From Allolobophora icterica (Eukaryota; Annelida; Clitellata; Crassiclitellata; Lumbricidae), in the NCBI GenBank assembly GCA_963556255.1, contig OY744606.1, forward strand, positions 76,803,268-76,867,267: 64,000 nucleotides of DNA, read 5' to 3'. Below the pieces are notes generated by a model. The model did no database searches, was not told the origin of the DNA, and saw nothing but the letters and a program-made list of their open reading frames with translations. Numbering within the stretch: the first letter of the stretch is position 1; every line of letters begins with the position of its first letter. Shown here one piece after another: positions 1 to 10,999 of the stretch. Position numbers and translations under genes: made by a program.

Positions 1-165
1 TGGATGTTGCAGTGGTCGGTAAGTATTTTGGTAGCTCAGTAGCTGCTAGTAATTGCTAGTAGCTGCTGATCCAGCAAAGTAACAATTTATACTGGTAACT
101 GTTTATTCTGTAAAATGTAAACGTTTGTCTTGCATTAATAAAAGGCTACTTTTCCTATTAGTTCA

Positions 166-545
<380 letters not shown>

Positions 546-670
546 CTGTGTTGCGCGCACAGCACCAGTAACGTACAGTAGAGGTTACAGGTGCACAGAG
601 TCCATTGAATTTGTCTGTGTGGCTATGAGGTCACTAAATCTTCTTCTGCAGTTGACGCAAGATTTAGAAT

Positions 671-737
671 GAATGAATACGAAGCTGAATGTCCCTCGTG
701 TGCCATGCATGAGGGACATTCGCCTTCGTATTCATTC
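671..737. repeat. 30-bp inverted repeat with a 7-nt loop
   Basis: The arms 671-700 and 708-737 pair over 30 bp with three mismatches (gaatgaatacgaag ... cttcgtattcattc). The loop is tgccatg. Confidence 0.9.
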
Positions 738-1103
738 AATCACTCATGAGGCCATCGCTATTGTGTCCTCTCATCGATATTCTGGATGTCGTCAGAGTGG
801 CTGTTTCAATGATCCGGCGAGCCACAGTGTGTCCCTGATTTTGTATTCACGGACACGTTCCTCGCGGTCCGGTTCGAGGTTATTTAAGATTGTAACGGAT
901 TGACTGCCGAGTCCCATCATGACCAAATGCCATCTAAAATGCAACTCAAAGCAGACGTCGTGCAGAAGTCCAAAGTGAAGTCTTGAACACAGCAGAAGTC
1001 TGAACACACGAGAATTACTGATCAAATTTAGGATGTGATGAACGATGTTTCAAAATGAGGAAGGTCCCAACAATGGCAGTTTCTGTCACCAGACGCGTCA
1101 TGT

Positions 1104-1180
1104 GTCGTAACACCTTATTTATTATTTATGTCTTATTTATTATTTATGTCTTATTTATTATTTATGTCTTATTTAGTATT
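1104..1180. repeat. 18-bp tandem repeat
   Basis: cttatttattatttatgt repeats about four times. Confidence 0.85.
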
Positions 1181-1258
1181 ATGATTAGTATTGTTCTCAG
1201 GTCATAGGTTTCAAAATGCATTTTAAAATGCAGTGAGAGTAATCCATACAAACTACGA

Positions 1259-1312
<54 letters not shown>

Positions 1313-1363
1313 GTGATGGTGATGGTGATGGTGATGGTGATGGTGATGGTGAAGATGAGGATG

Positions 1364-1399
<36 letters not shown>

Positions 1400-1405
1400 G
1401 TGGTG

Positions 1406-1476
<71 letters not shown>

Positions 1477-1515
1477 AATGATGATGATGATGGTGAAGAT
1501 GATGATGATGGTGAT
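1259..1515. repeat. (GAT)n microsatellite
   Basis: About 257 bp of GAT with GGT-GAT and GAG-GAT interruptions. Confidence 0.97.
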
Positions 1516-1634
1516 TTCTTCTAACACTTCTGTCCTCATCCTGCACTATGAGTCATAATTTGTCACAATTGTTGCTATTGATTGATACAATATGGCTGAA
1601 TTTTCACTTAATGACCATAGTTTGCATTTATTAT

Positions 1635-1835
1635 CAGCACTAATTACCTTCTTTTGCTCTTACCCACTATCCACGTTTTGCACTTATCTTCACTTTGCAC
1701 TTACTGTCCGCATTTCACACTTATTGTCTTCAATTTGCACTTATTGACCTCATTTTGCACTTATTATTCGTATTTTTCGCTTATTGACCTCATTTTTCAT
1801 GTATTGACCTCAGTTTGCACTCGCTGTCCTCGGAC
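1635..1835. repeat. Degenerate ~20-bp tandem repeat
   Basis: Variants of cacttattgacctcatttt recur about eight to ten times. Confidence 0.7.
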
Positions 1836-2414
1836 CAGATGTCCTCGCGTGATTTATCTCAATCTCGACTTATTCAACGGACGATGATGAATGGATAGTT
1901 ATAGAAACTGTTCTGTTCAATCTGACTTTTTCCGACACGAAATCAATATCGTTGGACGTTTTGTGGATGCGGTCGCGTTAACACGGAAATCTCATTTGCC
2001 ACGTTGCCAGGGATACTTCAGTGCCTCTGGTTACGGTCTGCTTCTAATAATATCTTCGTTTAATATTTTCAAACTGACAATTACGCAGTATGATTACAAA
2101 TCGGTATGAACGGATGATCACAAGTTATTACAGGAGTCGAATTTAACTGTATACACGGCAGCCATGAAAGGCGCCCATCACGTCCTACATGTATATCTCA
2201 TTTTTAACAACGCGCCATCTCGCGAATGAAAATAGGTTGAGTGGACCTTTTTGGGAGGGTTGCGGGAAACGATCCCGCTACCGTTTGCTCTTCACGCCAG
2301 TGATGTTACCACTACTCTATGGACCCCCCCCGTGTCGTATCTTGTACGTGTCGTGTAGTGTCGTCGAAGGGGTCGACTGTGAAGTCGGGGAACCGTGAAG
2401 TCGAAGTCTGGTGA

Positions 2415-2725
2415 TAAATGTATGTAAACCTTCTTCTATAGCGACCGTATTATGGCCTCGACCCTGCTCATTCTTCAATGAATTGATCGGTGAGATCCTT
2501 CGCCACCACTGACGGTTTGGATGGGTGCCAAGCCATTTAAGGGACCCGTGTACGGACCGTGCTAGAAAGACGTATGGTCGCTGCCGTGCTCGTTTTTTGA
2601 TAGATCGGGTGAGATCCTTCGCCACCGCTGCCCGTTTCAATGAGTGCGACGCGTTTAAAAAGGCCCAGTACTTATACCTTGCAAACCCGAGATTTAAATC
2701 TCTGAAATAAGTTACCACGGGTACG
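2415..2725 (-). mobile_element. Two adjacent SINE-D fragments
   Basis: 2430-2550 (tatagcgaccgtattatggc ... gggtgccaagccatttaa) and 2568-2725 (gtatggtcgctgccgtgctc ... tttaaatctctgaaataag) both match the reverse complement of the SINE at 62911. The long - strand ORF over this region is repeat-derived. Confidence 0.7.
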
Positions 2726-3284
2726 TGAATCGGGATCCAAACAGAGATGTATGTGACGTGAGCTGTTACCAATGTAGCTATCCGGGGCAGAGGTACCTTG
2801 TACGTTTCGTGGATTGGAGACGTTCTGTAGTTGGAGGAGGTGGTTGTAATGTCGGGACAATGCAATTTCCGGAGGAAAGGTCGTAAAAGTTGAGGTCTCC
2901 TGACGGACGTCGTACAAGTAATTGGACAATGAAGGCGGGTTAGGACACGGTGCTTTGTAATTGTAATTGCCACCAATGCAAACGTAACTCCGGTTGCCTT
3001 CTCATTACGACGGGCAACAAGACCCCACATTTGCCATAAAAGACGAATCGACGATCTGTTACAGTTAGCGTCATATCCCGCCCTTCAATGTCACGTCATC
3101 TATAGCCGGACTTCGGATGACCTTCGTCTTCTGAAGTTCTGAGTCCTGTCCAGTACTTTCCTGCACGATAAAGTCGAGATCTTAATTTTTGTTGCTGAAA
3201 TATTCTGAAGGACAATCTGGCAGTAAACTATTTCAATATTCGTTTGTGTGTTTTTGCGAACGAAATTGATAAATGGCAGAACTG

Positions 3285-3750
3285 ATTGCAAGTGCCGAAG
3301 TTTGTTACGAGCTTTCTGCTCCACCTGCGCCATTAGTCAATTCAGCTATAGATAATATTTACACTGCCCGTCCTCTGTTGTTGGGAAGTTCAGATAGCGA
3401 GGGAGAGGACTGGCCACCTGTCCTCATATGCCGAGGCTAAGAAATATGAAGTCACTAACACTTAATACCCAGGGCTGTAGACTGTAGTCGAGGGTATACG
3501 CGGGTATACAGCGTATACTCACCTCTAGAGGCCGTATACTCACCTCACAAAATATTTATATTTATTTATATTAAAATACTGTAGCGTAGGCCCTATACTC
3601 AAAAAAATACTGTAGCGTATACTCACCTCCAATTTGTTTCGGAAAACTAACCGGTAGCGTATACTCACCTCTAATTTTACCACTAGCCTACAGCCCTGTT
3701 AATACCCATGGCTGACCCAGGGCTATCTTAAGGGTCTGCACTCCTAATCT
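3285..3750 (+). mobile_element. SINE-A copy split by a MITE
   Basis: The body (gctttctgctccacctgcgcc, then gagaggactggccacctg and ccgaggctaagaa) is interrupted at 3470-3698 by the MITE and resumes with catggctg. The tRNA head is missing. Confidence 0.75.
3470..3698. mobile_element. hAT-type MITE, family with CAGGGCTGTAG ends (copy 1)
   Basis: 229 bp, bounded by CAGGGCTGTAG and CTACAGCCCTG, with the perfect 8-bp duplication ttaatacc at 3462-3469 and 3699-3706. It interrupts a SINE-A copy whose sequence continues with catggctg. The interior has several gcgtatactcacctc repeats. No ORF. Confidence 0.9.
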
Positions 3751-4342
3751 AATCTAATATAATCTAATTAAATCTGTTGACTCCTACCTCGCTGTTACCA
3801 TTATGCTTAGGGTGTCTGTCAATCGATGTTAGCTTGACCTAGGCCTAAAACCATAGCCTTAAATCAGTCATTGGATCAGTCCATATCCAGCTGATCATGA
3901 ATACCGAAAGTAGGCTACGATGGGTGAGCAATAATTTGAAAACCGACCAGCCTAAAGTTTAGACCTGAGTCACGTTCACAAGCTAGACCAACGTTCATGG
4001 CTATAGGCAGAATTTTGATAGATGTTTATCAGGTGTCTAATGCACAGGCCACAAACAGGAAGTTCTTCATTTCCAAACAAAAGGATCGCAAATGCAGATA
4101 CAATTACCGAAACCCTGATCCACCCTTCTTGATAATGATAACTATCCCGTTACTGTAACCGCTTCTTGGAAATCAGGATGGGTGCATTAAATTCTCAGTA
4201 ATAGACGGGCACTTCGTGTGTGAACATTTTTATAATAAACATGTTAATGCGATGTTGTTGTAATCCCAAATCACTGAGATTTGTTACGTAGTGAAATCAT
4301 TGTTCCTTTAAATTGGCTTAAAGTCCTGTATTCGTGTATAAC

Positions 4343-4540
4343 TAGGCTACCCTTCAATACTTGACTTGCTGCTTTGTAATTTGTTACTCTTCAATACTTG
4401 ACTTGCTGCTTTGTAATTTGTTACTCTTCAATACTTGACTTACTGCTTTGTAATTTGTTACTCTTCAATAGCCTACTTGACTTGCTGCTTTGTAACTTGT
4501 TACTCTTCAATACTTGACTTGCTGCTTTGTAATTTGTTAG
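4343..4540. repeat. 37-bp tandem repeat
   Basis: About five copies of ttcaatacttgacttgct + gctttgtaatttgttactc with few changes. Confidence 0.88.
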
Positions 4541-4549
4541 AGATGGATA

Positions 4550-4982
4550 ATTTCAATGTACAAGTTTTTCTATTGCGACCGTATACAGGGGCGGATCTAG
4601 ACTTTTACTTTACGGGGGGCGATTTCATGGAGGTCCAAGGTCAAAGGAATTAAAATTACTTATCAAGTTTAAAGCATGATTAAAGCAAGGGCGTGTAGAA
4701 GTAATATTCAAACTGCAGTCCGGCGCTGTACATGCGTAATAATAATCACATGACATTTATCCTGTAGTACACTATAGTATATCAAATTTTTTAATTTTAA
4801 ATATAAAAAAATTTATTTTTTGGACTCTTAGGGGGGGCGATCGCCCCAATCGCCCCCCTCTGGATCCGCCACTGACCGTATATGGCATCAACTCTGTTCA
4901 TTTATCAACGAATTGCACGGGGTGACTCTTCACCACCGCTGCTCGTTTGAATGGGTGCCACGCCATTTAAAGTTCCCGGATA
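4550..4982 (-). mobile_element. SINE-D copy split by a MITE
   Basis: The 3' end (ttctattgcgaccgtata) and body (atggcatcaactctgttc ... gccatttaaagttcccgg) flank the MITE at 4586-4874. Confidence 0.75.
4586..4874. mobile_element. hAT-type MITE with CAGGGGCGGATCTAG ends
   Basis: 289 bp from CAGGGGCGGATCTAG to CTGGATCCGCCACTG, flanked by the perfect 8-bp duplication accgtata (4578-4585 and 4875-4882). A second inverted block, ggggggcgat near the left and atcgcccccc near the right, extends the TIR. It interrupts a SINE-D copy. Confidence 0.9.
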
Positions 4983-5550
4983 GACAAGATAAAGAAAGAA
5001 AATACAAGATTTGAGCGAAACATTAGGAGAAATGACCCAGAAGAATGTAGACAACACCACTTCTATTCAGACCGGTAACTACGAAGTGGCCGATGATGAT
5101 GACGACGATGATGATGACAGTGTTGTCAATAGTGACTACACATGATGAGGTTAAGAATGATAATCATGACAATGATGATGATGACCAATTATGTTAAAAC
5201 AGTGTACCTTTTCAGAGTAAGGATATCAGTCTTTGCTAGGGAAATACACTCTTGATAACTGGACCACTCTCGTTGTTTAAATCAATTTTAATTTATGACA
5301 TTTTTAATTGCACTTGGCACTCTGCCTCCATCTGGACAGCTGGATATTCTCAATGTCTGGATATTCTCAGTATCTGGATTTTATCAACATCTGTATATTT
5401 TCAATATCTTATCAGAATCCCCTGTGGCTTACAACTGAACTTACCCAGGCTTTTGATGAGCACACCAACGTTACTGAGCAGTGACCTTCTACGATGAATT
5501 GAATATTGTTGATCTCTTCAGTGACAGTACATTATTACAGTGTTATACAG

Positions 5551-5692
<142 letters not shown>

Positions 5693-5754
5693 AACTCAAT
5701 ACCAGAATAACTTGTGGGACATAATAGCCAATTTGGTAGGGCACGGGTGGTAAT

Positions 5755-5850
5755 GCAGTTAGTACATGTTCAAGCACCCCAAGACGGCTATGGCGTAGGG
5801 ACCTTGAGCAAATTCTTCTCTCACAATTGCTTTGCTCCTCAGATTCACAC
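5755..5850 (+). mobile_element. Diverged SINE-C-like fragment
   Basis: tagggaccttgagcaaattcttctctcacaattgct resembles the family C body. The head is not recognisable. Confidence 0.4.
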
Positions 5851-6104
5851 GCGTTGACCTTGCACACATAATAAATGCAATATAATTACAATGACAACAA
5901 CTCTGGGATATGAAGAAAAGACTCCAGGAACTCATTTCGATGCAATTCATCGTAACACGAATAATGTTATGATGTTAGGATAGGGTTCCCGAATTTAATT
6001 AACACATTGAAAGCAAACTCATCACAACTTTACCTCTTTATGAGGTTGTTCTGATATGGCGCCCAAAGAATTTTAGGTGCAGTTCTATATTCAAGCCTTC
6101 TACG

Positions 6105-6303
6105 CAGGGGCGTAACTTTGGTCTAAAAAGTGGGGGGTACCAATTTCTTACATGAACGAAGCAAGGTGGAGACTGCGATCTCTGGGAAGGCACAATAATA
6201 AAATATTGATTGGTATCGTTCAAAAAGTGGGGGGTATGGTACCCCCAGTCCAAAAAGTGGGGGGTACGGGTACCCATCGTACCCCCCACAAATTACGCCT
6301 ATG
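6105..6303. mobile_element. hAT-type MITE, CAGGGGCGTAACTTTGG family (copy 1)
   Basis: 199 bp from CAGGGGCGTAA to TTACGCCTATG, flanked by the perfect 8-bp duplication cttctacg (6097-6104 and 6304-6311). Internal gtccaaaaagtggggggtac repeats form much of its sequence. Confidence 0.9.
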
Positions 6304-6309
6304 CTTCTA

Positions 6310-7315
6310 CGTGTTAGCTCAGGAGAGGACGAAAATTGAAAATTCGAATGCTTGTTCCTGAAAAAGGTCGCGTGTTTAATTGCATGTTTTGTCACTTTGT
6401 CACAACTACAAGGCTTGTCGTGAAAGTCATTAGGGCAGTTTTATGTAACCATTTCGCTTCGGCCTTTTGCTCCGCGTGGTCATCTAATTCAAGACTTCCG
6501 GGAATGCTGTGTCGAGTTCTGCCAATCCAGCTGAACCAGGCTGTTTGAAGTCTGGCAAAACAACGCAATGTCGTTTCCCAAGTTCATTTGTATGCGCGGA
6601 GTTGCGTGATTGCGGTTTTTCTGCACTCAATGACAGAAGCAGCGAGTCGTAGGTTGCAGAGTCTTATTAACAGCAAGCACTCCTAGGAGAAGTAATGACG
6701 TGTAGAGTTTGTATCGCCTGCTTTTATGAGGTTGGAGAAGTAATGGCGTGTATCGTCTGCCTTTTATGATTTTCTGCTTTATGCCGACGCGATTTGTAAT
6801 TAACTGCTCTTGCAACGGCTTTGGGAATCTGTCCCAGGCTCCACGGCTGGTGACGGATTCTCTGGTGCAAAGACAATTTTCTGGAAGTGTGGCCCAGCTG
6901 TTTTTGACATGTTCGGTCGTATATACTTTTATGATGTGTTCCATGTCCTTCTCAAGTACATGTTGACTTTCTACACACAGTTTAAACTTACCAGCATGCC
7001 CACTTGCAGCCCAAACAGAACCCATATTCCCATTTATGGGACCCGTATAGAGGTGCTTTTGGAGATGTGTTCACTGAAAGATACAGGAACGAAGCAATCT
7101 TACCAAGAATCCTAAGACGTCACAAATCTTTGTCCTCGCTTTCCTTGTGGCAAATTACTGAACGGCAGCAGGTGTTGTTTAGTTGGGAGATCTCATGAGG
7201 AGTTTCTTTGAAGTTACGCTATTTAAATGACCCGGTTACAGAACAAAAGTCTGTGGGCACAGAAGGAGAACCTCCAGGGCAATATGCTAGCTGAAGAAGG
7301 CGCTATATATATATA
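6310..7315. other. Unique-looking DNA, no gene recognised
   Basis: ORFs of 101 and 132 codons overlap on opposite strands (6810-7115 +, 6627-7025 -). Neither shows a recognisable motif or splice context, so I call neither a gene. Confidence 0.4.
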
Positions 7316-7317
7316 TA

Positions 7318-7497
7318 GCCCTCTAGCCAACTCAGCTATTATGAGTACACTGACCGTACAGCATCAGTGGGAAGATAAGACGGCAAGGGAGAGGACTGGC
7401 CACCCACCCTCATATGCGGAGGCTAAGAAAATGAAGTCGTTAACATTTCATATCCATGGCTGCCTCAAGGCTAGCTTAAGGGACTGCTCTTCTTCTA
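7318..7497 (+). mobile_element. SINE-A copy, head missing
   Basis: Matches the SINE-A body from ctagccaactcagctat to the 3' end ggctagcttaagggactgct. A short (TA)n directly precedes it. Confidence 0.8.
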
Positions 7498-7525
7498 TGT
7501 ATGTCAGTTTTCTTATGTATGCATG

Positions 7526-7587
7526 AATGTATGTCCGTGTGTGTGTGTGTCCATTAATATAAACGGACACACACACGGACATACATT
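7526..7587. repeat. Inverted repeat around a (GT)n core
   Basis: The arms 7526-7552 and 7565-7587 (aatgtatgtccgtgtg ... cacacggacatacatt) pair perfectly apart from two extra GT units in the left arm. The loop is attaatataaac. Confidence 0.88.
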
Positions 7588-8149
7588 ATTAATTACACCA
7601 AAGGGACACCTCCATCGTCGTCGTTGTCTACATCATCACTGTAATAGCAATAATAATAATAATAGTAATAATAGTGATAATAATAATAATCATCATAATG
7701 TGAGCCTGACATGAGCCAATTCCACTGCTTTTAATAGTCCATTGCTTTTCCTCGATCTGAGCCTTGCTTCGTGTTTGTCTTTCCATCGGCATTGCTAGAC
7801 AACGAATGCGTAGGCTAATGGCCACATTAAAATACACCTTACAGGTGTTAATCTAAACCCAGGTCCTGTTTACTGCCCCACTTAGTCCCACCTCTTGTAA
7901 GACTACGTACGCACGAGATGAGCCTTCTTTACTAGTAAACATTCCGCAGTACGCTGGTCTCGCCTACCAGGAAGGCTTATTGGGAGAATTCCGTTGATAA
8001 ACACACGGTGGAAAAATTTAGCCTACACTGACCCCTCCGTTCACCCGCGGGGCTCTAAATCGCAGCACCCCACCCATCGAGGATCCCTCCCTTTTCCTTC
8101 TTCCATATATTTTACCCTGTTCCGGGCGTGATAAGCAAGTCATAACATT

Positions 8150-8710
8150 TATAACCTAGCAATAATGGCGCCCCAGTCTATCGATTCAGCGGCTGGGAAG
8201 CGAACAGCCTGTCTGGCCGCCCAGCCCATTGGGTCCGCGTCCGGCCGCGTATGCGTGCGTCCTATTCGATGTCCGCTTGCGTGATTCTCTCCATTTCTGA
8301 GTCATTTGAAAACAGAGAGCGCGGCATTGGTAGTGGAGATCACACCATACATCCGCCCACCCGACCGACCCACAGCCCGAGCAGTCAGTGTGTTCATGTT
8401 AATGCGATGAATACACTCGCTTATACAACGCATGCGGCCGACTCGTGTGGGTGCGTTTTTTTTCAACGGGCTGCATCGCCACCGCTAAGAGAGCATGGTC
8501 GGTAAGACGGGCGATGCTCTTCTTCCTCGTTTCGACTCATCTTTTTGCCCGAACTGCTGCGAGGGATGCGTTGTTGACTGTAGCAAAGAGACCGCGATGA
8601 GCAGGACGCGTTGAGATGTGTGCTCATGATCAATACGTGTCAACGGACCGCGGAACGAGCTGAGCTGAGGCGACTGTGCTGTGCGGCAGATCGCTCCGAG
8701 CATACAGTAT
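8150..8710. other. GC- and CpG-richer stretch, possible promoter region
   Basis: Compared with its neighbours this stretch has many CpG steps (gggtccgcgtccggccgcgt and the following bases). No TATA box or initiator stands out. An ATG followed directly by GTAAG at 8494 could be a short first coding exon, but nothing else supports it. Confidence 0.2.
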
Positions 8711-8756
8711 ATCTTCTGTTGTTGACCTCTGGGATTGCTGACCAATTTGTCTTAAT

Positions 8757-8815
8757 GAACTTTTAACCTGCGACCCCGTTTCAAGTGATTTGGATGGGTG
8801 CCCATGCCACGAACG
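8757..8815 (-). mobile_element. Short SINE-D-like fragment
   Basis: Tttggatgggtgcccatgcc resembles the body of SINE-D. Too short for a firm call. Confidence 0.35.
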
Positions 8816-8995
8816 ATGTCGGACGTGGGTGAAAAGTACGGAGGGATGGGTGCTACTGGGAGGTGCAAGGCTAGCAATGACCTCGATGACCAAGATAACA
8901 AGTAAGGTCTTACCGATTTACTATTCATGTATGCGGTTATGTATGTGTGTGTCTGTGTATGTATATGTGTATCTATCATTCATTCATTCATTCTG

Positions 8996-9065
8996 AGAAT
9001 TTGATATAGCGCCTCTTCAAGATACCTACTCAGAGGCACTCCCAGCCCAGCCACAGCTAAAGAAG
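8996..9065 (-). mobile_element. 3' end fragment of the SINE-B/LINE tail type
   Basis: After (ATTC)n: tatagcgcctcttcaagata, then ctactcagaggcactcccag. It matches the reverse complement of the SINE-B 3' end. Confidence 0.6.
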
Positions 9066-9329
9066 TGAGGTATCTATCAGTGAAGTGAAGAAGTGTGTAT
9101 CTATCAGTGTATGTACTACGTATGTATGGGCGATCATGTACAATCCTAGCCCTAACCCTAGCCCTGAATTTTAAAATCCAGCTTCCACTCGCAGGTACAG
9201 CTTTTTTAGTCACATAAATACATACGCTACACTAACCCTAAGCCATAACCGACCCTCGCGACGCTTACCCTGACCCTAACCGACCCTCACGATGCAACGA
9301 CACCCATCCAGATAGTACATAGGCACCCC

Positions 9330-9572
<243 letters not shown>

Positions 9573-9967
9573 TCATATTGTGTGTAAGTATAGCTGCATT
9601 CTCATGTTATGTAGATGTAAATATTTTTCCGCAGCAATTTTATAGCCTTGACCTACACCTGTTGATTTTTCCATTAATTTATTCAATGAGTTTGTGACCA
9701 GAGCTTCCCATTGGAATGGGTGCCATGGTTACCATCTGACTGAAAGGTCATACTGAAAGAGCTTACCAGTAATCTGACATTCTGCACAAGTGTATAGTGC
9801 AATCTCCCAGAACCAATACAGAAAACACTGCCACTACTCTACATTTTGTAGTGCCAGTCCCAAGCCTGGAGAAAGGAGGAGGGCAACGCTAATCATTTTG
9901 TTATGACAGTGTTATACTGCAACTAACTAACCAACGAGTACAGACTTTTGGGGGATTTTATTTCTTT

Positions 9968-10240
9968 ATATTGGACTGTCAATCGAGAGGTCGGGGTTCA
10001 AATACTCAACAGGGCAGAAATTTGCTTCAAGCTGTCTGCTTCATCTACGCCCCTAATGGCGTCCTAGCCAACTCAGCTGTAATGAGTACACTAACCGTTT
10101 ACTGTCGGTGGGCAGATGAGACAAAGAGGGAGAGGACTTGCCACTTATCCTCATGTGCCAGGGCTAAGAAAATGGTTGCTAACACTTCATACCCATGACT
10201 GCTTGTCAGGGTAGCCTGAAGGACCGCTCTTCTTCTCAAT
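9968..10240 (+). mobile_element. SINE-A copy, nearly complete
   Basis: Starts inside the tRNA-like head (ggactgtcaatcgagaggtc, B-box-like gggttcaaata) and runs to the 3' end ggaccgctcttcttct. The A-box is lost. Confidence 0.8.
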
Positions 10241-10317
10241 CTTGACATGTATACTGGTTTACTTTGCTGGCTAGAACAGTGAAGCTGTGTACATTGAGTT
10301 TGGTCAACACTCGAATG

Positions 10318-10400
10318 GGTTATTCGTAATCGTAATCTCCAAACTTCTATAGCACCACTCGAAGGCCAAGCGCAAGACACCAGCGTATTCACGAGTGCTA
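10318..10400 (-). mobile_element. Short interspersed 3' end, family E
   Basis: cgtaatcgtaatctccaaac, then tctatagcaccactcgaagg. This matches the reverse of the gcgctatagaaat...(ATTACG)n ends at 42190, 55030, 56580 and 57040. Confidence 0.5.
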
Positions 10401-10401
10401 C

Positions 10402-10790
10402 GTCAGATCAGAGGGGTTTCCAGAGAGTAGTCCAAAAGAGGTCCGAGTCAGGTTTCCAGAAGGCGAAACCAGATCAGAGGGGGTTTCCAGAGAGTAGTCC
10501 AAAAGAGGTCCAAGTCCGATTTCCAGGGTACCAGATCTGAGGGTTTCCAGAGAGTGGTCCAAAAGAGGTCCAAGTCCGATTTCCAGGGTACCAGATCTGA
10601 GGGTTTCCAGAGAGTGGTCCAAAAGAGGTCCAAGTCCGATTTCCAGGAGGCCAAACCAAATCAAAGGGGGTTCCCCAGAGTGGTCCAAAGAGGTCCAAGT
10701 CCAATTTCCAGGAGGCCAAACCAAATCTAAGGGATTTCCAGAGAGTAGTCCAAAAGAGGGCCAAGTCCGATTTCCAGGGTACCAGATTAC
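10402..10790. repeat. ~60-bp minisatellite
   Basis: About six and a half copies of a unit containing gagtggtccaaaagaggtcc and aagtccgatttccaggg. Two adjacent units (10530-10650) are almost identical. It begins inside a family E 3' end. Confidence 0.92.
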
Positions 10791-10883
10791 CATGGCTGGG
10801 TGAGCTAACTCAGCTCATCATGTGTCTGGAGTCGTAGACAGTACGAACGTAAGTTGACAAGTTAAACAATTGTTTTTGCAAAG

Positions 10884-10990
10884 AAAAAGAGAGGAGGAAG
10901 TGGACGAGACAGCCGAAGAAGACGAAGAAGAGGAAGAAGAATTGCTAAGCCAATCCATTTTCAGGAATTTTGTGGATTTACAAGGGAAAG
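10884..10990 (+). CDS. Candidate acidic exon, gene unknown
   Basis: A tttttgcaaag acceptor-like site and an AAAG/GTAATC donor enclose 107 nt. In one frame it reads KREEEVDETAEEDEEEEEE followed by LLSQSIFRNFVDLQGK. The non-repetitive hydrophobic end directly at a GT donor makes a real exon plausible. It enters in phase 2 and leaves in phase 1, so it cannot be spliced directly to the first recognised GRAM exon (phase 2 in). It could also be a purine-rich low-complexity tract. I do not recognise the product. Confidence 0.28.
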
Positions 10991-10999
10991 GTAATCCGG

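Noticed and set aside
2317..3030. 237-codon ORF on the - strand
   Set aside because: Much of it overlaps two SINE-D fragments and it shows no protein motif.
6627..7115. Overlapping ORFs of 132 (-) and 101 (+) codons
   Set aside because: No motif, no splice context and mutually overlapping; length is compatible with chance.
8485..8512. ATG followed by GTAAG as a first exon of the GRAM gene
   Set aside because: ATGGTCG/GTAAG would leave in phase 1, while the first recognised exon enters in phase 2. Nothing else links them.
9130..9290. ccctaacccta-like sequence suggesting a telomere
   Set aside because: The motifs are few, degenerate and mixed with other sequence; more likely a degenerate simple repeat.
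10398..10793. 131-codon Trp/Leu-rich ORF
   Set aside because: It is a translation of the 60-bp minisatellite.
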